Below, one piece after another: positions 9,901 through 16,492 of a stretch of 34,494 nucleotides of DNA; the first letter of the stretch is position 1; every line of letters starts with the position of its first letter. This stretch comes from Schlesneria paludicola DSM 18645. GTDB taxonomy: Bacteria > Planctomycetota > Planctomycetia > Planctomycetales > Planctomycetaceae. Under the pieces are notes generated by a model, which was not told the DNA's origin, did no database searches, and worked only from the letters and a program-made list of their open reading frames with translations. The position numbers and the translations under genes were made by a program. The stretch covers positions 1-34,494 of the forward strand of contig CAMBQP010000038.1 of NCBI GenBank assembly GCA_945869955.1, given 5' to 3'.

Positions 9901-9987
9901 CATCAAGGTCATGGTGTTGCAGACGGTCTTCAACCCCGCTCCGTCATACAACAAGACGCGCTCAACCGAGGAGATTGCGTTTCTCAT
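6931..9987 (-). CDS. PVC-type membrane-bound dehydrogenase with HEAT-like region and C-terminal CxxCH heme domain
   Basis: About 1018 aa from the ATG at 9987. The frame stays open to 10179, and a start at 9912 directly before the signal-like stretch (MTLMLIGLVVLIVA) is equally possible. No start has a clear Shine-Dalgarno. The N-terminal half is a beta-propeller of the Pirellula/Verrucomicrobium putative dehydrogenase type (VEMRDYPYG, GPDGFIYVANG, NLANGPDGTLYIVDMYR). The middle is a helical HEAT-like repeat region. The end is the Pirellula/Verrucomicrobium heme-binding domain with CVTCH at about 889-893 and a distal GFEKTITVEQMADLISYLK. This suggests an exported or periplasmic c-type heme oxidoreductase acting on sugars or related alcohols (family-level inference). 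It lies 169 bp upstream of the DUF1549 gene on the same strand, a common pairing in planctomycetes. Confidence 0.9.
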   Translation of the reverse strand: MRNAISSVERVLLYDGAGLKTVCNTMTLMLIGLVVLIVADKKSCAADPVTIRSPLSTDDAIRSFVLASPELKVELAAAEPEVVDPVAIAFGADGSMWVVEMRDYPYGPKPGSSEKPKSRIKRLFDHNHDGRFETATVFADELLFATGVLPWRDGVIVTLAGEIAFFADRDEDGKADFHETWFQGFSQENSQLRANHPTFGPDGFIYVANGLRGGSVVAVKPEWKKPGQPLPLAGFDFRFNPVTGEYGAVAGHGQFGLCFDDFGNRFVCSNRNPLQHIVLEDHFSRRNPAFAIKTTVQDVAAWGEKSKLYPISAAWTTSNLHANQFTAACGVTIYRGDGLPPENKGNAFICDPTANLVHRETLVPSGASFISHSSDGQQEFLASTDTWFRPVNLANGPDGTLYIVDMYRAVIEHPDWMPAELKSRKDLNDGSDRGRIWRVKSEELIMPQERHDHSLDKLTIHQLIRLLDHANAWHRETAFRLLLERDREVVLDGLKLDWKQNRLTRSRLPVLWLIRTLDPRLTPAVLAWSEVDNRDARVREQVFASIGDNLDELLPDDVVNLAAEETDDRVRFRLALDLSGRSQDVAIERKALIKLLDRGLEDPWLRVAVGTMKSDPPDALLKELLEHWKNQKSLPAGGAKLVEQLSEVCGGQLDVESARTLLEQLLQFPGSDASEAEMDVTAAGIRGLGLGAARRGLTFASFRDEINGDRREQWRNFMEQLRDRVRNSETESQCRLDLIRTLPFGEATESAATLLELGFSGSDTSIKLAAFDALVSLSDPLVGQKVIAEFAAQTPQIRRALLEVLLANEERIALLLDRIEQGIIKTTEIDAIRQNRLMKQGNPLLRTRAEKLFAVAIDLDRASVLEKYQGALDKPGEAERGRAIFEKNCVTCHRVGNLGVNVGPDISDTRDKLPPYLLMNILDPNRAVDGNYFGYTLVTEQGKSYTGLIKSETATSLTIRMPEGKEVTVLRTEVEALKTGGQSLMPVGFEKTITVEQMADLISYLKNWRYLDGSIPLR

Positions 9988-10337
9988 TACGAAAACAAAT
10001 CGGTTACTGCACATTTCGCCAGAATCCCCACTGAACGAACATTTTCCCATTCCGAGTATAATAGAGCGAATCGGCTCGCAATCCCACTGAGCCCGGATCC
10101 GACGACCAAAGGAAATGGGAGTTGATTTTGGCGGAAATGGAATTTTCCGGGAAAAACAGCAGAGGAGATTCACCCGCAATGGGGTGTTTTACCAATTACA
10201 GGGGCCGGAGCGGGTCGTGTTTCGCCGTACCGTTGTTTACAATCCGGCAGCATTTTGATATCGGTTTGCGGCAACCAGATGGCGACAGCTGAACCGTATT
10301 CCAGTCAAATTCACTTTTCAACCGGGAATCCATTCGG
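9988..10337. other. Divergent intergenic region between the dehydrogenase gene and accD
   Basis: No gene is supported here; the minus-strand frame running to 10179 is only an N-terminal extension of the dehydrogenase. A perfect TATAAT is present on the plus strand at 10057-10062 but lacks a recognisable -35. A weaker pair, TTTACA with TATCGG 17 bases later, lies about 100 bp before accD. The promoters of both genes must be in this stretch, but I cannot place them with confidence. Confidence 0.4.
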
Positions 10338-11195
10338 ATGAGTTTAGATCCTCCTCCACAACAACGAGGTTTCGATAACGGAGAATCGCCCCGAAAAAAG
10401 CGCGGGGTTCCGGAAGGGCTCTGGATTCAGTGCGACTCGTGCAAAAGCACGGTCTATCGCAAACAGGTGGAACAGAATCTGTACCTTTGCCCAGATTGTA
10501 GCCATCATTTTATTGTTCCCGGTCGGACACGCATCGAGCAATTGCTGGATGAAGACAGTTTTGAAGAGTGGTTTACGAACCTCAGCCCCAAAGACCCGCT
10601 CGGCTTTGTCGACTCAAAACCGTATAAGGATCGGCTGATCTCGGAACAGAAAAAGACCGGACTCAAAGATGCCTGTATCGCGGGGCGAGGGTATATGCGC
10701 GGGCGCCCCTTGGTTTTTGCCCTGACCGATTCGGCCTTCATCATGGGGAGCATGGGTTCAGTGGTCGGGGAAATGTTGACCCGATCGGTCGAAGAGGCCA
10801 CGCGACTGAAACTGCCGCTGGTGATTGTCAGCGGTTCCGGCGGTGGGGCACGCATGCACGAAGGAATCCTGTCGCTCATGCAAATGGGAAAGGTCAGTGC
10901 CGCGCTCGGACGCTACCAGTCAGCAGGGGGTTTGTTTATTTCGGTGCTGACCAATCCAACCATGGGTGGAGTCGCGGCCAGCTTTGCCTCGCTCGGCGAC
11001 ATCACCTTGGCTGAACCCAAAGCGCTGGTGGGATTCGCAGGGCCGCGTGTCGTTCGGGCGACCTGCAAGATCGACTTGCCTGCCGGATTTCAGACGAGTG
11101 AATTCCTGCTGGAACACGGATTTGTCGATCGAATTGTTCCCCGTCCTGAATTGCGTACCGAGATTTCCCGTTTGATCGACTACTGCGGCGTTTAA
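10338..11195 (+). CDS. accD: Acetyl-CoA carboxylase carboxyltransferase subunit beta
   Basis: 285 aa, normal length. The N-terminal zinc ribbon Cys32-x2-Cys35-x15-Cys51-x2-Cys54 ([13 protein letters not shown] ... CPDC) is diagnostic of AccD. It is followed by the crotonase-type carboxyltransferase fold with [19 protein letters not shown] and [17 protein letters not shown], the oxyanion-hole glycines. With AccA it transfers the carboxyl group from carboxybiotin-BCCP to acetyl-CoA, making malonyl-CoA, the first committed step of fatty-acid synthesis; it acts in the cytosol. AccA is not in this window. A kinase gene follows after 30 bp on the same strand, so the two probably share a transcript. 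No strong Shine-Dalgarno is seen before the ATG. Confidence 0.97.
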   Translation: MSLDPPPQQRGFDNGESPRKKRGVPEGLWIQCDSCKSTVYRKQVEQNLYLCPDCSHHFIVPGRTRIEQLLDEDSFEEWFTNLSPKDPLGFVDSKPYKDRLISEQKKTGLKDACIAGRGYMRGRPLVFALTDSAFIMGSMGSVVGEMLTRSVEEATRLKLPLVIVSGSGGGARMHEGILSLMQMGKVSAALGRYQSAGGLFISVLTNPTMGGVAASFASLGDITLAEPKALVGFAGPRVVRATCKIDLPAGFQTSEFLLEHGFVDRIVPRPELRTEISRLIDYCGV

Positions 11196-11225
11196 TTCGG
11201 TGTTGAAACCAAGGCAGGCAATCTG

Positions 11226-12113
11226 ATGCTGAACTTTCTCAAAAAGCTGCTGCAGCGACCGAAGAAAATCAACAAAGTGGATATCAGCTCCCGATTTCAA
11301 CTGGTGAGTCGGGTGGGACAGGGAAGTATGTCAAAGGTCTGGCGCGCTGTCGATCGGCGCCTGGAAAAAACCGTCGCCCTGAAGCTGCTGGATGTTGAAA
11401 AGACCAAACGACTCGATGCCCGATTTGTGCAAATGAAGCACAAAAAGCCGACCGAGGGTGAAATCGCCATCACGCTCAAGCACCCCCATGTGGTGCAAAC
11501 GTTCGAGCATGGAGTCACCACCAAGAACGAACAATTTCTCGTGATGGAATTCGTGGAAGGCATGTCGCTCAGTTATCTCGTCGAAGTCCAGAACGAAGTC
11601 ATGAAAAAAAATCGGCTGCGGTTTGTGGTCGAACTCGGCGAAGCCATCGAATACTTTCATCGGCAAAACTGGATCCATCGAGATATCTGCCCGCGGAACG
11701 TGATCATCGACCAGTCCCTCTCACTCAAACTGATCGACTTCGGACTGGCTGTCCCGAATATTCCCGAGTACCAAGCCCCAGGTAATCGAACTGGAACGGC
11801 CACGTACATGGCCCCTGAACTGATCAAACGGCACCGAACCGATCAGCGAATTGACATTTTTGCTTATGCCGTCACCTGCTTTGAAATGTACACGAAAGAG
11901 CTCCCTTGGCCCGGCGGTGAAACCCTAGATGCCGTCGTCCAGCACATCAATCTGCCACCCAAGGATTTGCAAAAGCTGGTCCCGGATCTCGATCCGCGCG
12001 TGGTCCAAGCGATCATGCGGGGGTTGGTCGCACAGCCCGCCGACCGCTGGCAAACCATGGGTCAAATGCTGCAACCGCTCCGAGAAGCCCTCGCTGCGGA
12101 AAAGACTTGTTGA
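11226..12113 (+). CDS. Hanks-type protein kinase with tyrosine-kinase-like catalytic loop
   Basis: 295 aa with no membrane segment, hence cytosolic. All landmark motifs are present: glycine loop GQGSMSKV (31-38), ATP-anchoring Lys53 in VALKLL, catalytic loop HRDICPRN (151-158), DFG at 171-173 and APE at 196-198. The odd part is the catalytic loop. Bacterial Ser/Thr kinases normally have HRD-x-K-P-x-N, but here the lysine is Cys155 and the loop ends in Arg-Asn, as in eukaryotic tyrosine kinases (HRDLAARN). The Asp and the metal-binding Asn are intact, so activity is plausible. The C-terminal part after the kinase core is short. It starts 30 bp after accD with an AAGGCAGG upstream, so it could be co-regulated with, or regulate, fatty-acid synthesis (inference only). 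Confidence 0.9.
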   Translation: MLNFLKKLLQRPKKINKVDISSRFQLVSRVGQGSMSKVWRAVDRRLEKTVALKLLDVEKTKRLDARFVQMKHKKPTEGEIAITLKHPHVVQTFEHGVTTKNEQFLVMEFVEGMSLSYLVEVQNEVMKKNRLRFVVELGEAIEYFHRQNWIHRDICPRNVIIDQSLSLKLIDFGLAVPNIPEYQAPGNRTGTATYMAPELIKRHRTDQRIDIFAYAVTCFEMYTKELPWPGGETLDAVVQHINLPPKDLQKLVPDLDPRVVQAIMRGLVAQPADRWQTMGQMLQPLREALAAEKTC

Positions 12114-12221
12114 GATTGCGACGAGACGTTTTCTGGCGGAGCGGTGAATATCCACCCGCTTTTGTCAAGTGGCTTGAGCGTATTCAGCCACTTTCCCAAA
12201 AAAAGAAACTTTTCAGTTCGT

Positions 12222-12249
12222 TTGACATCTCGTATCTCCCTGATATTCT
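12222..12249 (+). promoter_or_regulatory. Sigma-70-type promoter for the Cys-rich secreted protein gene
   Basis: A perfect -35 TTGACA (12222-12227) is followed after 16 bp by TATTCT (12244-12249). The predicted start would give a leader of about 150 nt before the ATG at 12405. A hairpin (AAGTGGCT 12167-12174 with AGCCACTT 12186-12193) lies just upstream, after the kinase gene, and may separate the two transcripts, though it has no T-run. Confidence 0.55.
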
Positions 12250-12404
12250 GCATTTGACCCAAACGGGACAATCAGAGAATTTTCTCTAGTCTGACATTTC
12301 TTCTCGGGAAGCTCTGCACAACAGAACCGACCGAGAGGTATGGAATGCCGAGGGTCGGCGGTTCCATGTTCAGATCCCCGTTGTTATTTTGAAGGAATTT
12401 CTTC

Positions 12405-12860
12405 ATGAGTCGTGTATTTGGTTTTGTGGCTGCTGTTGCAGTCCTGATGTCGGTTGCTACGTCAGCCGAAGCCCGTTGTTGCCGCCAGGCTCCTGCCTGC
12501 AAGCCAGCTCGTGTTCACTGCGAACGTGCTCCACGCTGCAAGGTTGCTCACGCACCTCGTTGCAAGGCCGCACCAGCTCCTCACTGCGCCAGCACCTGTG
12601 CTGCTCCAGCTCCAAGCTATAGCAGCTGCAACACCGCCGTTTCCACCAGCTGCAACAGCTGCAACAGCGGTACGGTCGTCGGTTCGTCAGAAGTGGTTTC
12701 GGGTTGCACCGGTGGCTGCAGCGCTGCTCCGGCCGCTGTTTACACCAATTCTTCCCCAACGCCAGTTGCTCCAGTCAATGCTCCTGCTCCTCCAGCGGAA
12801 GCACCTGCAGCACCAGCTCCAGCTGCTCCTGCTGCACCAGCTCCAGCTCCAGCCAACTGA
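12405..12860 (+). CDS. Small secreted Cys-rich protein with Ala/Pro-rich tail
   Basis: 151 aa. A clean signal peptide ends near TSAEA, and AAGGA lies 9 bases before the ATG. The first half of the mature protein is rich in Cys (about 13) with short basic repeats of the kind RCK-A-P (RAPRCKVAHAPRCKAAPAP). The middle is Ser/Asn/Cys-rich, and the last 45 residues are nearly all Ala and Pro. I recognise no enzyme or named domain. Similar Cys-rich, Ala/Pro-tailed exported proteins occur in planctomycetes, whose wall was long thought to be a disulfide-linked protein layer, so a cell-surface structural role is possible (inference). It has its own promoter and a very strong terminator, so it is a single-gene unit that may be highly expressed. 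Confidence 0.82.
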   Translation: MSRVFGFVAAVAVLMSVATSAEARCCRQAPACKPARVHCERAPRCKVAHAPRCKAAPAPHCASTCAAPAPSYSSCNTAVSTSCNSCNSGTVVGSSEVVSGCTGGCSAAPAAVYTNSSPTPVAPVNAPAPPAEAPAAPAPAAPAAPAPAPAN

Positions 12861-12891
12861 TCATTCATTCGAATGATGGATTTGCGATTGG

Positions 12892-12935
12892 AAGGGTTCG
12901 CACTGGTTTTCAGTGCGAACCCTTTATTTATTATT
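12892..12935 (+). terminator. Strong rho-independent terminator of the Cys-rich protein gene
   Basis: Perfect 14-bp stem: 12892-12905 pairs with 12911-12924 (AAGGGTTCGCACTG / CAGTGCGAACCCTT) around a 5-nt loop GTTTT. It is followed by the T-rich run TTATTTATTATT. It begins 32 bp after the stop codon. Confidence 0.92.
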
Positions 12936-13091
12936 GGTTGGGAGATACGACGACTCCGGTTACCCTCGATAGTTCCCCTCTGGGCGCCGTCAGCACCGTG
13001 GAAGATTTTTACGCCAGATCGTTGATCCTGGGTTCCGAGGGGATTCCCCCTGAGACAGTGTTCCCAATCCACCAATCCGCCACTACAAATA

Positions 13092-13138
13092 GGCCACAGC
13101 CAGGCCACAGCCAGGCCACAGTAAATAATAGGCCACAG
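13092..13138. repeat. Short direct repeats GGCCACAG upstream of the inositol phosphatase gene
   Basis: GGCCACAG starts at 13092, 13103, 13114 and 13131. The first three are exactly 11 bp apart, as perfect GGCCACAGCCA units. Each outer copy is preceded by AATA. The 11-bp period places the copies on about the same face of the helix, which would fit a regulator binding array, but slippage is an equally good explanation. Nothing else is seen in the rest of this 326-bp gap. Confidence 0.6.
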
Positions 13139-13186
13139 TAATTCGGCGACGGTTCAAAAAGACCGCACGCAGACCTCGGAGGATTG

Positions 13187-13960
13187 ATGCGAGAATTCGT
13201 TCAAACAGCGGAAGAAGCGGCACGACGTGCTGGACACGTGCTGCGCGCCTGGTCATCGAAATTCACCGTTCGGGAAAAAAGCCGATCGAACCTCGTCACC
13301 GAAGCGGATGAGGCGGCTCAAGTTGCGATTCACGATTTTATTGGCGGGCGATATCCCAATCATGGTTTTTGTGGCGAAGAAGGCCTCTCTGTGGGAGGAG
13401 GCGATTCCCCTTACCGCTGGGTGATTGATCCGCTGGATGGCACAACGAATTACGTACATGGATTTCCGTATTACTGTGTTTCCATCGGGTTGGAATGCCG
13501 CGGAGAAATGATCGTCGGGGCGATCTTTGACCCGGTTCACGACGAGATGTTCCTTGCCGCACGGGGAGAGGGGGCCAGCTTAAATCGCCGCCCATTGAAA
13601 TGCTCGGCAATTACCCAATTGGAACAAGCGCTCGTCATCGCCAGTCTGCCGGTCGCCACCAGTGGTCATGACGAGGCGGTCCGACGATTTTTACAGGTCC
13701 TTCCCAAGGCTCAGTCGGTGCAGCGAACCGGTTCGGCTGCGATGAATCTGGCAAACCTTGCGGCGGGACGGCTGGAAGCTTTCTGGTCCACCAGCCTGAA
13801 ACCTTGGGATATGGCCGCCGGAATTCTCATCGTGGAAGAAGCGGGTGGCCGCATTTCCAAAATCGATGGATCCCCCTTCTCGCTCGAAGAACCTGACTTG
13901 CTCGCCTCGAACTCCCCGGAAATTCATGCGGAACTGATCGCCGTTCTCAAGTCGCTGTAA
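13187..13960 (+). CDS. Inositol monophosphatase family protein
   Basis: 257 aa. I chose the ATG at 13187, four bases after GGAGG (13178-13182); a TTG at 13184 is also in frame. Family motifs are in order: TEADEAAQ (38-45), GEEG (63-66), the metal-binding DPLDGTTNYVHGFP (81-94) and KPWDMAAG (205-212). These give the full set of acidic Mg2+ ligands (Glu64/65, Asp81, Asp84, Asp208). Members dephosphorylate inositol-1-phosphate, fructose-1,6-bisphosphate, PAP or histidinol phosphate, and SuhB also acts in rRNA transcription. The motifs do not decide the substrate. The stop codon forms the loop of a perfect hairpin. Confidence 0.93.
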   Translation: MREFVQTAEEAARRAGHVLRAWSSKFTVREKSRSNLVTEADEAAQVAIHDFIGGRYPNHGFCGEEGLSVGGGDSPYRWVIDPLDGTTNYVHGFPYYCVSIGLECRGEMIVGAIFDPVHDEMFLAARGEGASLNRRPLKCSAITQLEQALVIASLPVATSGHDEAVRRFLQVLPKAQSVQRTGSAAMNLANLAAGRLEAFWSTSLKPWDMAAGILIVEEAGGRISKIDGSPFSLEEPDLLASNSPEIHAELIAVLKSL

Positions 13961-13972
13961 CAGCGACTTGAG
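13946..13972 (+). terminator. Perfect hairpin with the stop codon as its loop
   Basis: CTCAAGTCGCTG (13946-13957) and CAGCGACTTGAG (13961-13972) are perfect inverted repeats. The three loop bases are the TAA stop codon of the inositol phosphatase family gene. There is no T-run directly after it, so it may terminate weakly or protect the mRNA 3' end. It lies between two convergent genes. Confidence 0.6.
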
Positions 13973-14015
13973 GGAGTCAGGGGGAATCTTTTGATCGGGG
14001 AGTCTTGAAGCTCGC

Positions 14016-14450
14016 TTACAGGATTCCTTCGCCCCATTCCTCCTGATCCGGCGCGACGGGCGCGACCGGCTCGATCCGCTCGATCGCGATCTTTACAGGC
14101 TCAACTGCTGGACCAATCATCGATTCGCTCTTGTCGGCCTGTAGGTCGCCCAACCCTGTTGGTTCAGGTTCCCGTGAAACGGCCGGCTTAATAATCGTCG
14201 CCTCGGGCTTGGCTGGCTGAGGGGGTGGAGCTTCGATCCCAAAGTCAATCGGACGCTGTTCAACATCACTGGGCCGCTGCAGCGGCCGAGGTTCCATCAA
14301 CCGTTCGGCCACGATTCGCATCCAGGTCCCCTGCGAACAACTGCATTGCAGCGAGGTGACCTCACCATGCAGCTTCCGTTCATTCCCGCAGGTCGGACAA
14401 CGCCAGGTTCGCCGGACATCGCCACTCAATTTGTAACCGGGACCTCGCAT
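14016..14450 (-). CDS. Small zinc-ribbon protein with Pro-rich tail, unknown function
   Basis: 144 aa from the ATG at 14450 (a TTG at 14453 is in frame), preceded by AAGGGG. The N-terminus has a compact zinc ribbon, Cys18-x2-Cys21-x14-Cys36-x-Cys38 (WRCPTCGNERKL ... QCSCSQG). The remaining 100 residues are low-complexity and rich in Pro, Glu and Val, with repeated P-V/I-x-P-E patterns, likely disordered. There is no membrane segment or signal peptide. I do not recognise a family. It is convergent with the inositol phosphatase gene and divergent from the aldo/keto reductase gene. Codon use looks like that of its neighbours. Confidence 0.7.
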   Translation of the reverse strand: MRGPGYKLSGDVRRTWRCPTCGNERKLHGEVTSLQCSCSQGTWMRIVAERLMEPRPLQRPSDVEQRPIDFGIEAPPPQPAKPEATIIKPAVSREPEPTGLGDLQADKSESMIGPAVEPVKIAIERIEPVAPVAPDQEEWGEGIL

Positions 14451-14668
14451 CAATTCCCCTTTTCCCCTGAATCCATTTTTGCATTCGTGTGTAGTTCATC
14501 GGGACGACGGCAAAATTGCAACTGAACCGCCGGAATTCACCCAATCCGCTGGGGAATAAATGTGCTTCGACAAGTTCCTCTGCAGATACCCTTTTCGTAC
14601 AGCCCCTGCCCGGACCACCTCGGTGAGCCCCACCGCTGAAGGATAACAGAAACCGATTCACAACGTTC

Positions 14669-14686
14669 AGAGACTGGACAGTCTCT
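14669..14686. promoter_or_regulatory. Inverted repeat upstream of the aldo/keto reductase gene, possible operator
   Basis: AGAGACTG-GA-CAGTCTCT, perfect 8-bp arms with a 2-bp centre, lies 74 bp before the chosen ATG at 14761. This is a typical size for a dimeric repressor site. It sits in the divergent region with the zinc-ribbon gene, where nothing else is seen. No regulator gene is adjacent. Confidence 0.35.
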
Positions 14687-14760
14687 CGACAGCAAGCTAG
14701 ACCATGGCCACATCGATTATCGCTCATCCCAGAATCCCCAACTCAGAAAGTGTGCCCACA

Positions 14761-15732
14761 ATGAAGTATCGCCGTTTCGGTAAGACCAATTGGCAATTGA
14801 GTGAAGTCGGCTACGGGATGTGGGGGATGGCTGGCTGGACCGGATCGGATCTGGAGGAAGTTCATCGAGCACTGCGTCGGTCGGTCGAGTTGGGCTGTAA
14901 CTTTTTCGATACGGCCTGGGGCTATGGTGCCGGGAAGAGTGAAGCCATTCTGGGCGAGTTAGTCCGGGACTACCCGGACCGTAAACTCTACACCGCGACG
15001 AAAATTCCCCCAAAAAACTGGAAATGGCCCAGCCGCCGCGAGTTTTCTCTCGACGACTGTTTTCCTCCCGAGCATCTCGAAGAATATGTCACCGCCAGCT
15101 TAAAAAATGCCGGTTTGCCCTCGTTTGACCTGATGCAATTCCACACGTGGGAGGACCACTGGCTGCAGGATGATCGCTGGTATCACAAGCTGTCCGACCT
15201 CAAATCTCAGGGACTCTTTTCCGCCATCGGCATCAGCCAGAATCGTTGGGAGCCCTGGAATGGAATCGAAGCGGTCAAAAGCGGACTGATCGATGCGGTC
15301 CAGGTGATCTACAATATTTTCGATCAGAACCCGGAAGATGAGCTATTTCCTGCTTGCCTCAAGCATGACATCGGGGTCATTGCCCGCGTCCCCTTTGACG
15401 AGGGGACCTTGACTGGAACACTGACCAAATCGTCAACCTGGCCCAAAGAGGATTGGCGGAGCACCTATTTCGTACCCGAAAATCTGCACGCAAGCGTTGA
15501 ACGAGCCGAGGCGTTGCGGCCTGTGGTTCCCCCAGGGATGACGATGGCCGAGATGGCACTGCGGTTCACCCTGTCGGAACCGACCGTCGGGACCGTCATT
15601 CCCGGTATGCGCTCGCTGCGAAATGTCGAAGCGAACATGGGATGCAGTGACGCAGGACCACTCAGCGCCGAACTCCGTCAACAACTCACCCATCACCGCT
15701 GGGTCCGTCAACCGACGACCTGGTCGCAGTGA
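14761..15732 (+). CDS. Aldo/keto reductase
   Basis: 323 aa from the ATG at 14761, where the conserved MKYRRFGKT start of the family begins. The frame is open to an ATG at 14704, but those 19 residues look non-coding. The catalytic tetrad is visible: Asp50 and Tyr55 in FFDTAWGYG, Lys81 in TATKIPP and His128 in MQFHTW. The NADPH-binding end is in VGTVIPGMRSLRNVEAN. It is a cytosolic (beta/alpha)8 oxidoreductase reducing aldehydes or ketones with NADPH. The substrate cannot be told from sequence, and such genes are widespread in planctomycetes. It is monocistronic, with a palindromic terminator downstream. Confidence 0.94.
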   Translation: MKYRRFGKTNWQLSEVGYGMWGMAGWTGSDLEEVHRALRRSVELGCNFFDTAWGYGAGKSEAILGELVRDYPDRKLYTATKIPPKNWKWPSRREFSLDDCFPPEHLEEYVTASLKNAGLPSFDLMQFHTWEDHWLQDDRWYHKLSDLKSQGLFSAIGISQNRWEPWNGIEAVKSGLIDAVQVIYNIFDQNPEDELFPACLKHDIGVIARVPFDEGTLTGTLTKSSTWPKEDWRSTYFVPENLHASVERAEALRPVVPPGMTMAEMALRFTLSEPTVGTVIPGMRSLRNVEANMGCSDAGPLSAELRQQLTHHRWVRQPTTWSQ

Positions 15733-15782
15733 TTGACGATCACCAGACCGGTCCCGCAATACCGAAAAAGAAAACGGCAGCG

Positions 15783-15820
15783 AACGAAGTCTGGATGCTG
15801 GCCAGCATCCAGACTTCGTT
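15783..15820 (+). terminator. 38-bp perfect palindrome after the aldo/keto reductase gene
   Basis: 19-bp arms with no spacer (15783-15801 and 15802-15820; AACGAAGTCTGGATGCTGG and its complement). It starts 50 bp after the stop and is followed by TTCTACGCATTCTC, only weakly T-rich. It could be a bidirectional terminator. A mobile palindromic repeat is the alternative. Confidence 0.6.
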
Positions 15821-15844
15821 TCTACGCATTCTCTTGCAGAAAAT

Positions 15845-15872
15845 GAAGAGGCCATCCGGACGAGGCCTCTTC
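15845..15872 (+). other. Second hairpin after the palindrome
   Basis: GAAGAGGCC (15845-15853) pairs with GGCCTCTTC (15864-15872). A competing fold pairs GCCATCCGGA with TCCGGACGGC, partly overlapping the first, so two alternative structures are possible. No T-run follows. Confidence 0.4.
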
Positions 15873-15940
15873 CGGACGGCATATTCGTCGTAACCGTACA
15901 AGAAGCGAAGCCGATGGGGACCAGAACGACCGAGTCATCC

Positions 15941-15969
15941 TTGCCCCCATGTTCGACAACCGGTACAAC
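15941..15969 (+). promoter_or_regulatory. Candidate promoter of tRNA-Val
   Basis: TTGCCC (15941-15946), exactly 17 bp, TACAAC (15964-15969). Each box matches 4 of 6 consensus bases. The predicted start is about 24 nt before the mature tRNA 5' end. Confidence 0.45.
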
Positions 15970-15999
15970 TTGTAAGCGCGTTTGAAACACGCCAACGAC

Positions 16000-16072
16000 G
16001 GGCGATTAACTCAGCGGCTAGAGTGCCATCCTCACACGGTGGAAGTCACTGGTTCGAATCCAGTATCGCTCA
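16000..16072 (+). tRNA. tRNA-Val (anticodon CAC)
   Basis: A complete 73-nt cloverleaf. The acceptor GGGCGAT pairs with ATCGCTC (one G-U). The D stem is ACTC/GAGT with an 8-nt loop. The anticodon stem is CCATC/GGTGG around CTCACAC, giving anticodon CAC for codon GUG. The T arm is ACTGG-TTCGAAT-CCAGT. A35 and discriminator A73 agree with valine identity. The CCA end is not encoded and must be added. A terminator follows at once, so it is a single tRNA gene. Confidence 0.96.
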
Positions 16073-16131
16073 TCAACAAGAAAACCTGACGCTTGCGGAT
16101 CCCCGCGAGCGTCAGGTTTTTTTGTTGATGA
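16070..16131 (+). terminator. Long stem terminator directly after the tRNA
   Basis: Arms 16070-16098 and 16103-16131 pair along 29 positions with only two G-T wobbles, around the loop ATCC. The inner GC-rich part (ACCTGACGCTTGCGG with its partner) ends in TTTTTTT at 16117-16123, a classic rho-independent terminator. The A/T-rich outer arms make it work in either direction, and the first three bases overlap the tRNA 3' end. Confidence 0.92.
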
Positions 16132-16492
16132 CGCTCGCCCGTTTGACAGACATTTTTGAAAATTTTTTCAAAGCCTGCGGCCATGAGATCGTTTTGTCGC
16201 AAAAACGACACAGACGCAAGCCGTAAAACCAAAAATGATCTCTGAAACGGCGATCATCTCGCCGGAGTCGACCGAGGTCGCGACCGAGGTGTAATTCTGG
16301 CCACGATCGCAGGATTTTCCCAATCGTGTGAAACTCGATGGTTCAACCAATCGTAATCGTGCGGCAGAAATCGATGCCATCCAGAAACAGTTCATCGAAT
16401 CCGCTTGAATCAAACCATCCGGATTGGAAAAACCTTTTTTGGGCGATCACCGCTCCGCGAGACAAAAATCTTCCATTCGCCTGATCAAGCAA
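16132..16492. other. Gene-free stretch between tRNA terminator and the zinc-ribbon membrane protein
   Basis: No convincing gene. A short plus-strand frame closing at a TGA near 16411 ends in RNRAAEIDAIQKQFIESA, which looks protein-like, but a stop lies 38 codons upstream and there is no start with a ribosome site. It may be the tail of a decayed gene. Confidence 0.35.

Noticed and set aside
15433-15990. 185-codon minus-strand frame
   Set aside because: Its C-terminal half is antisense to the aldo/keto reductase gene and it runs through two hairpins and the tRNA promoter; no ribosome site.
16023-16232. Near mirror-image frames on both strands (about 67 codons each) over the tRNA
   Set aside because: Both are made by the tRNA and its terminator palindrome; the minus-strand ending FEPVTSTV is the well-known artefact of translating a tRNA T arm.
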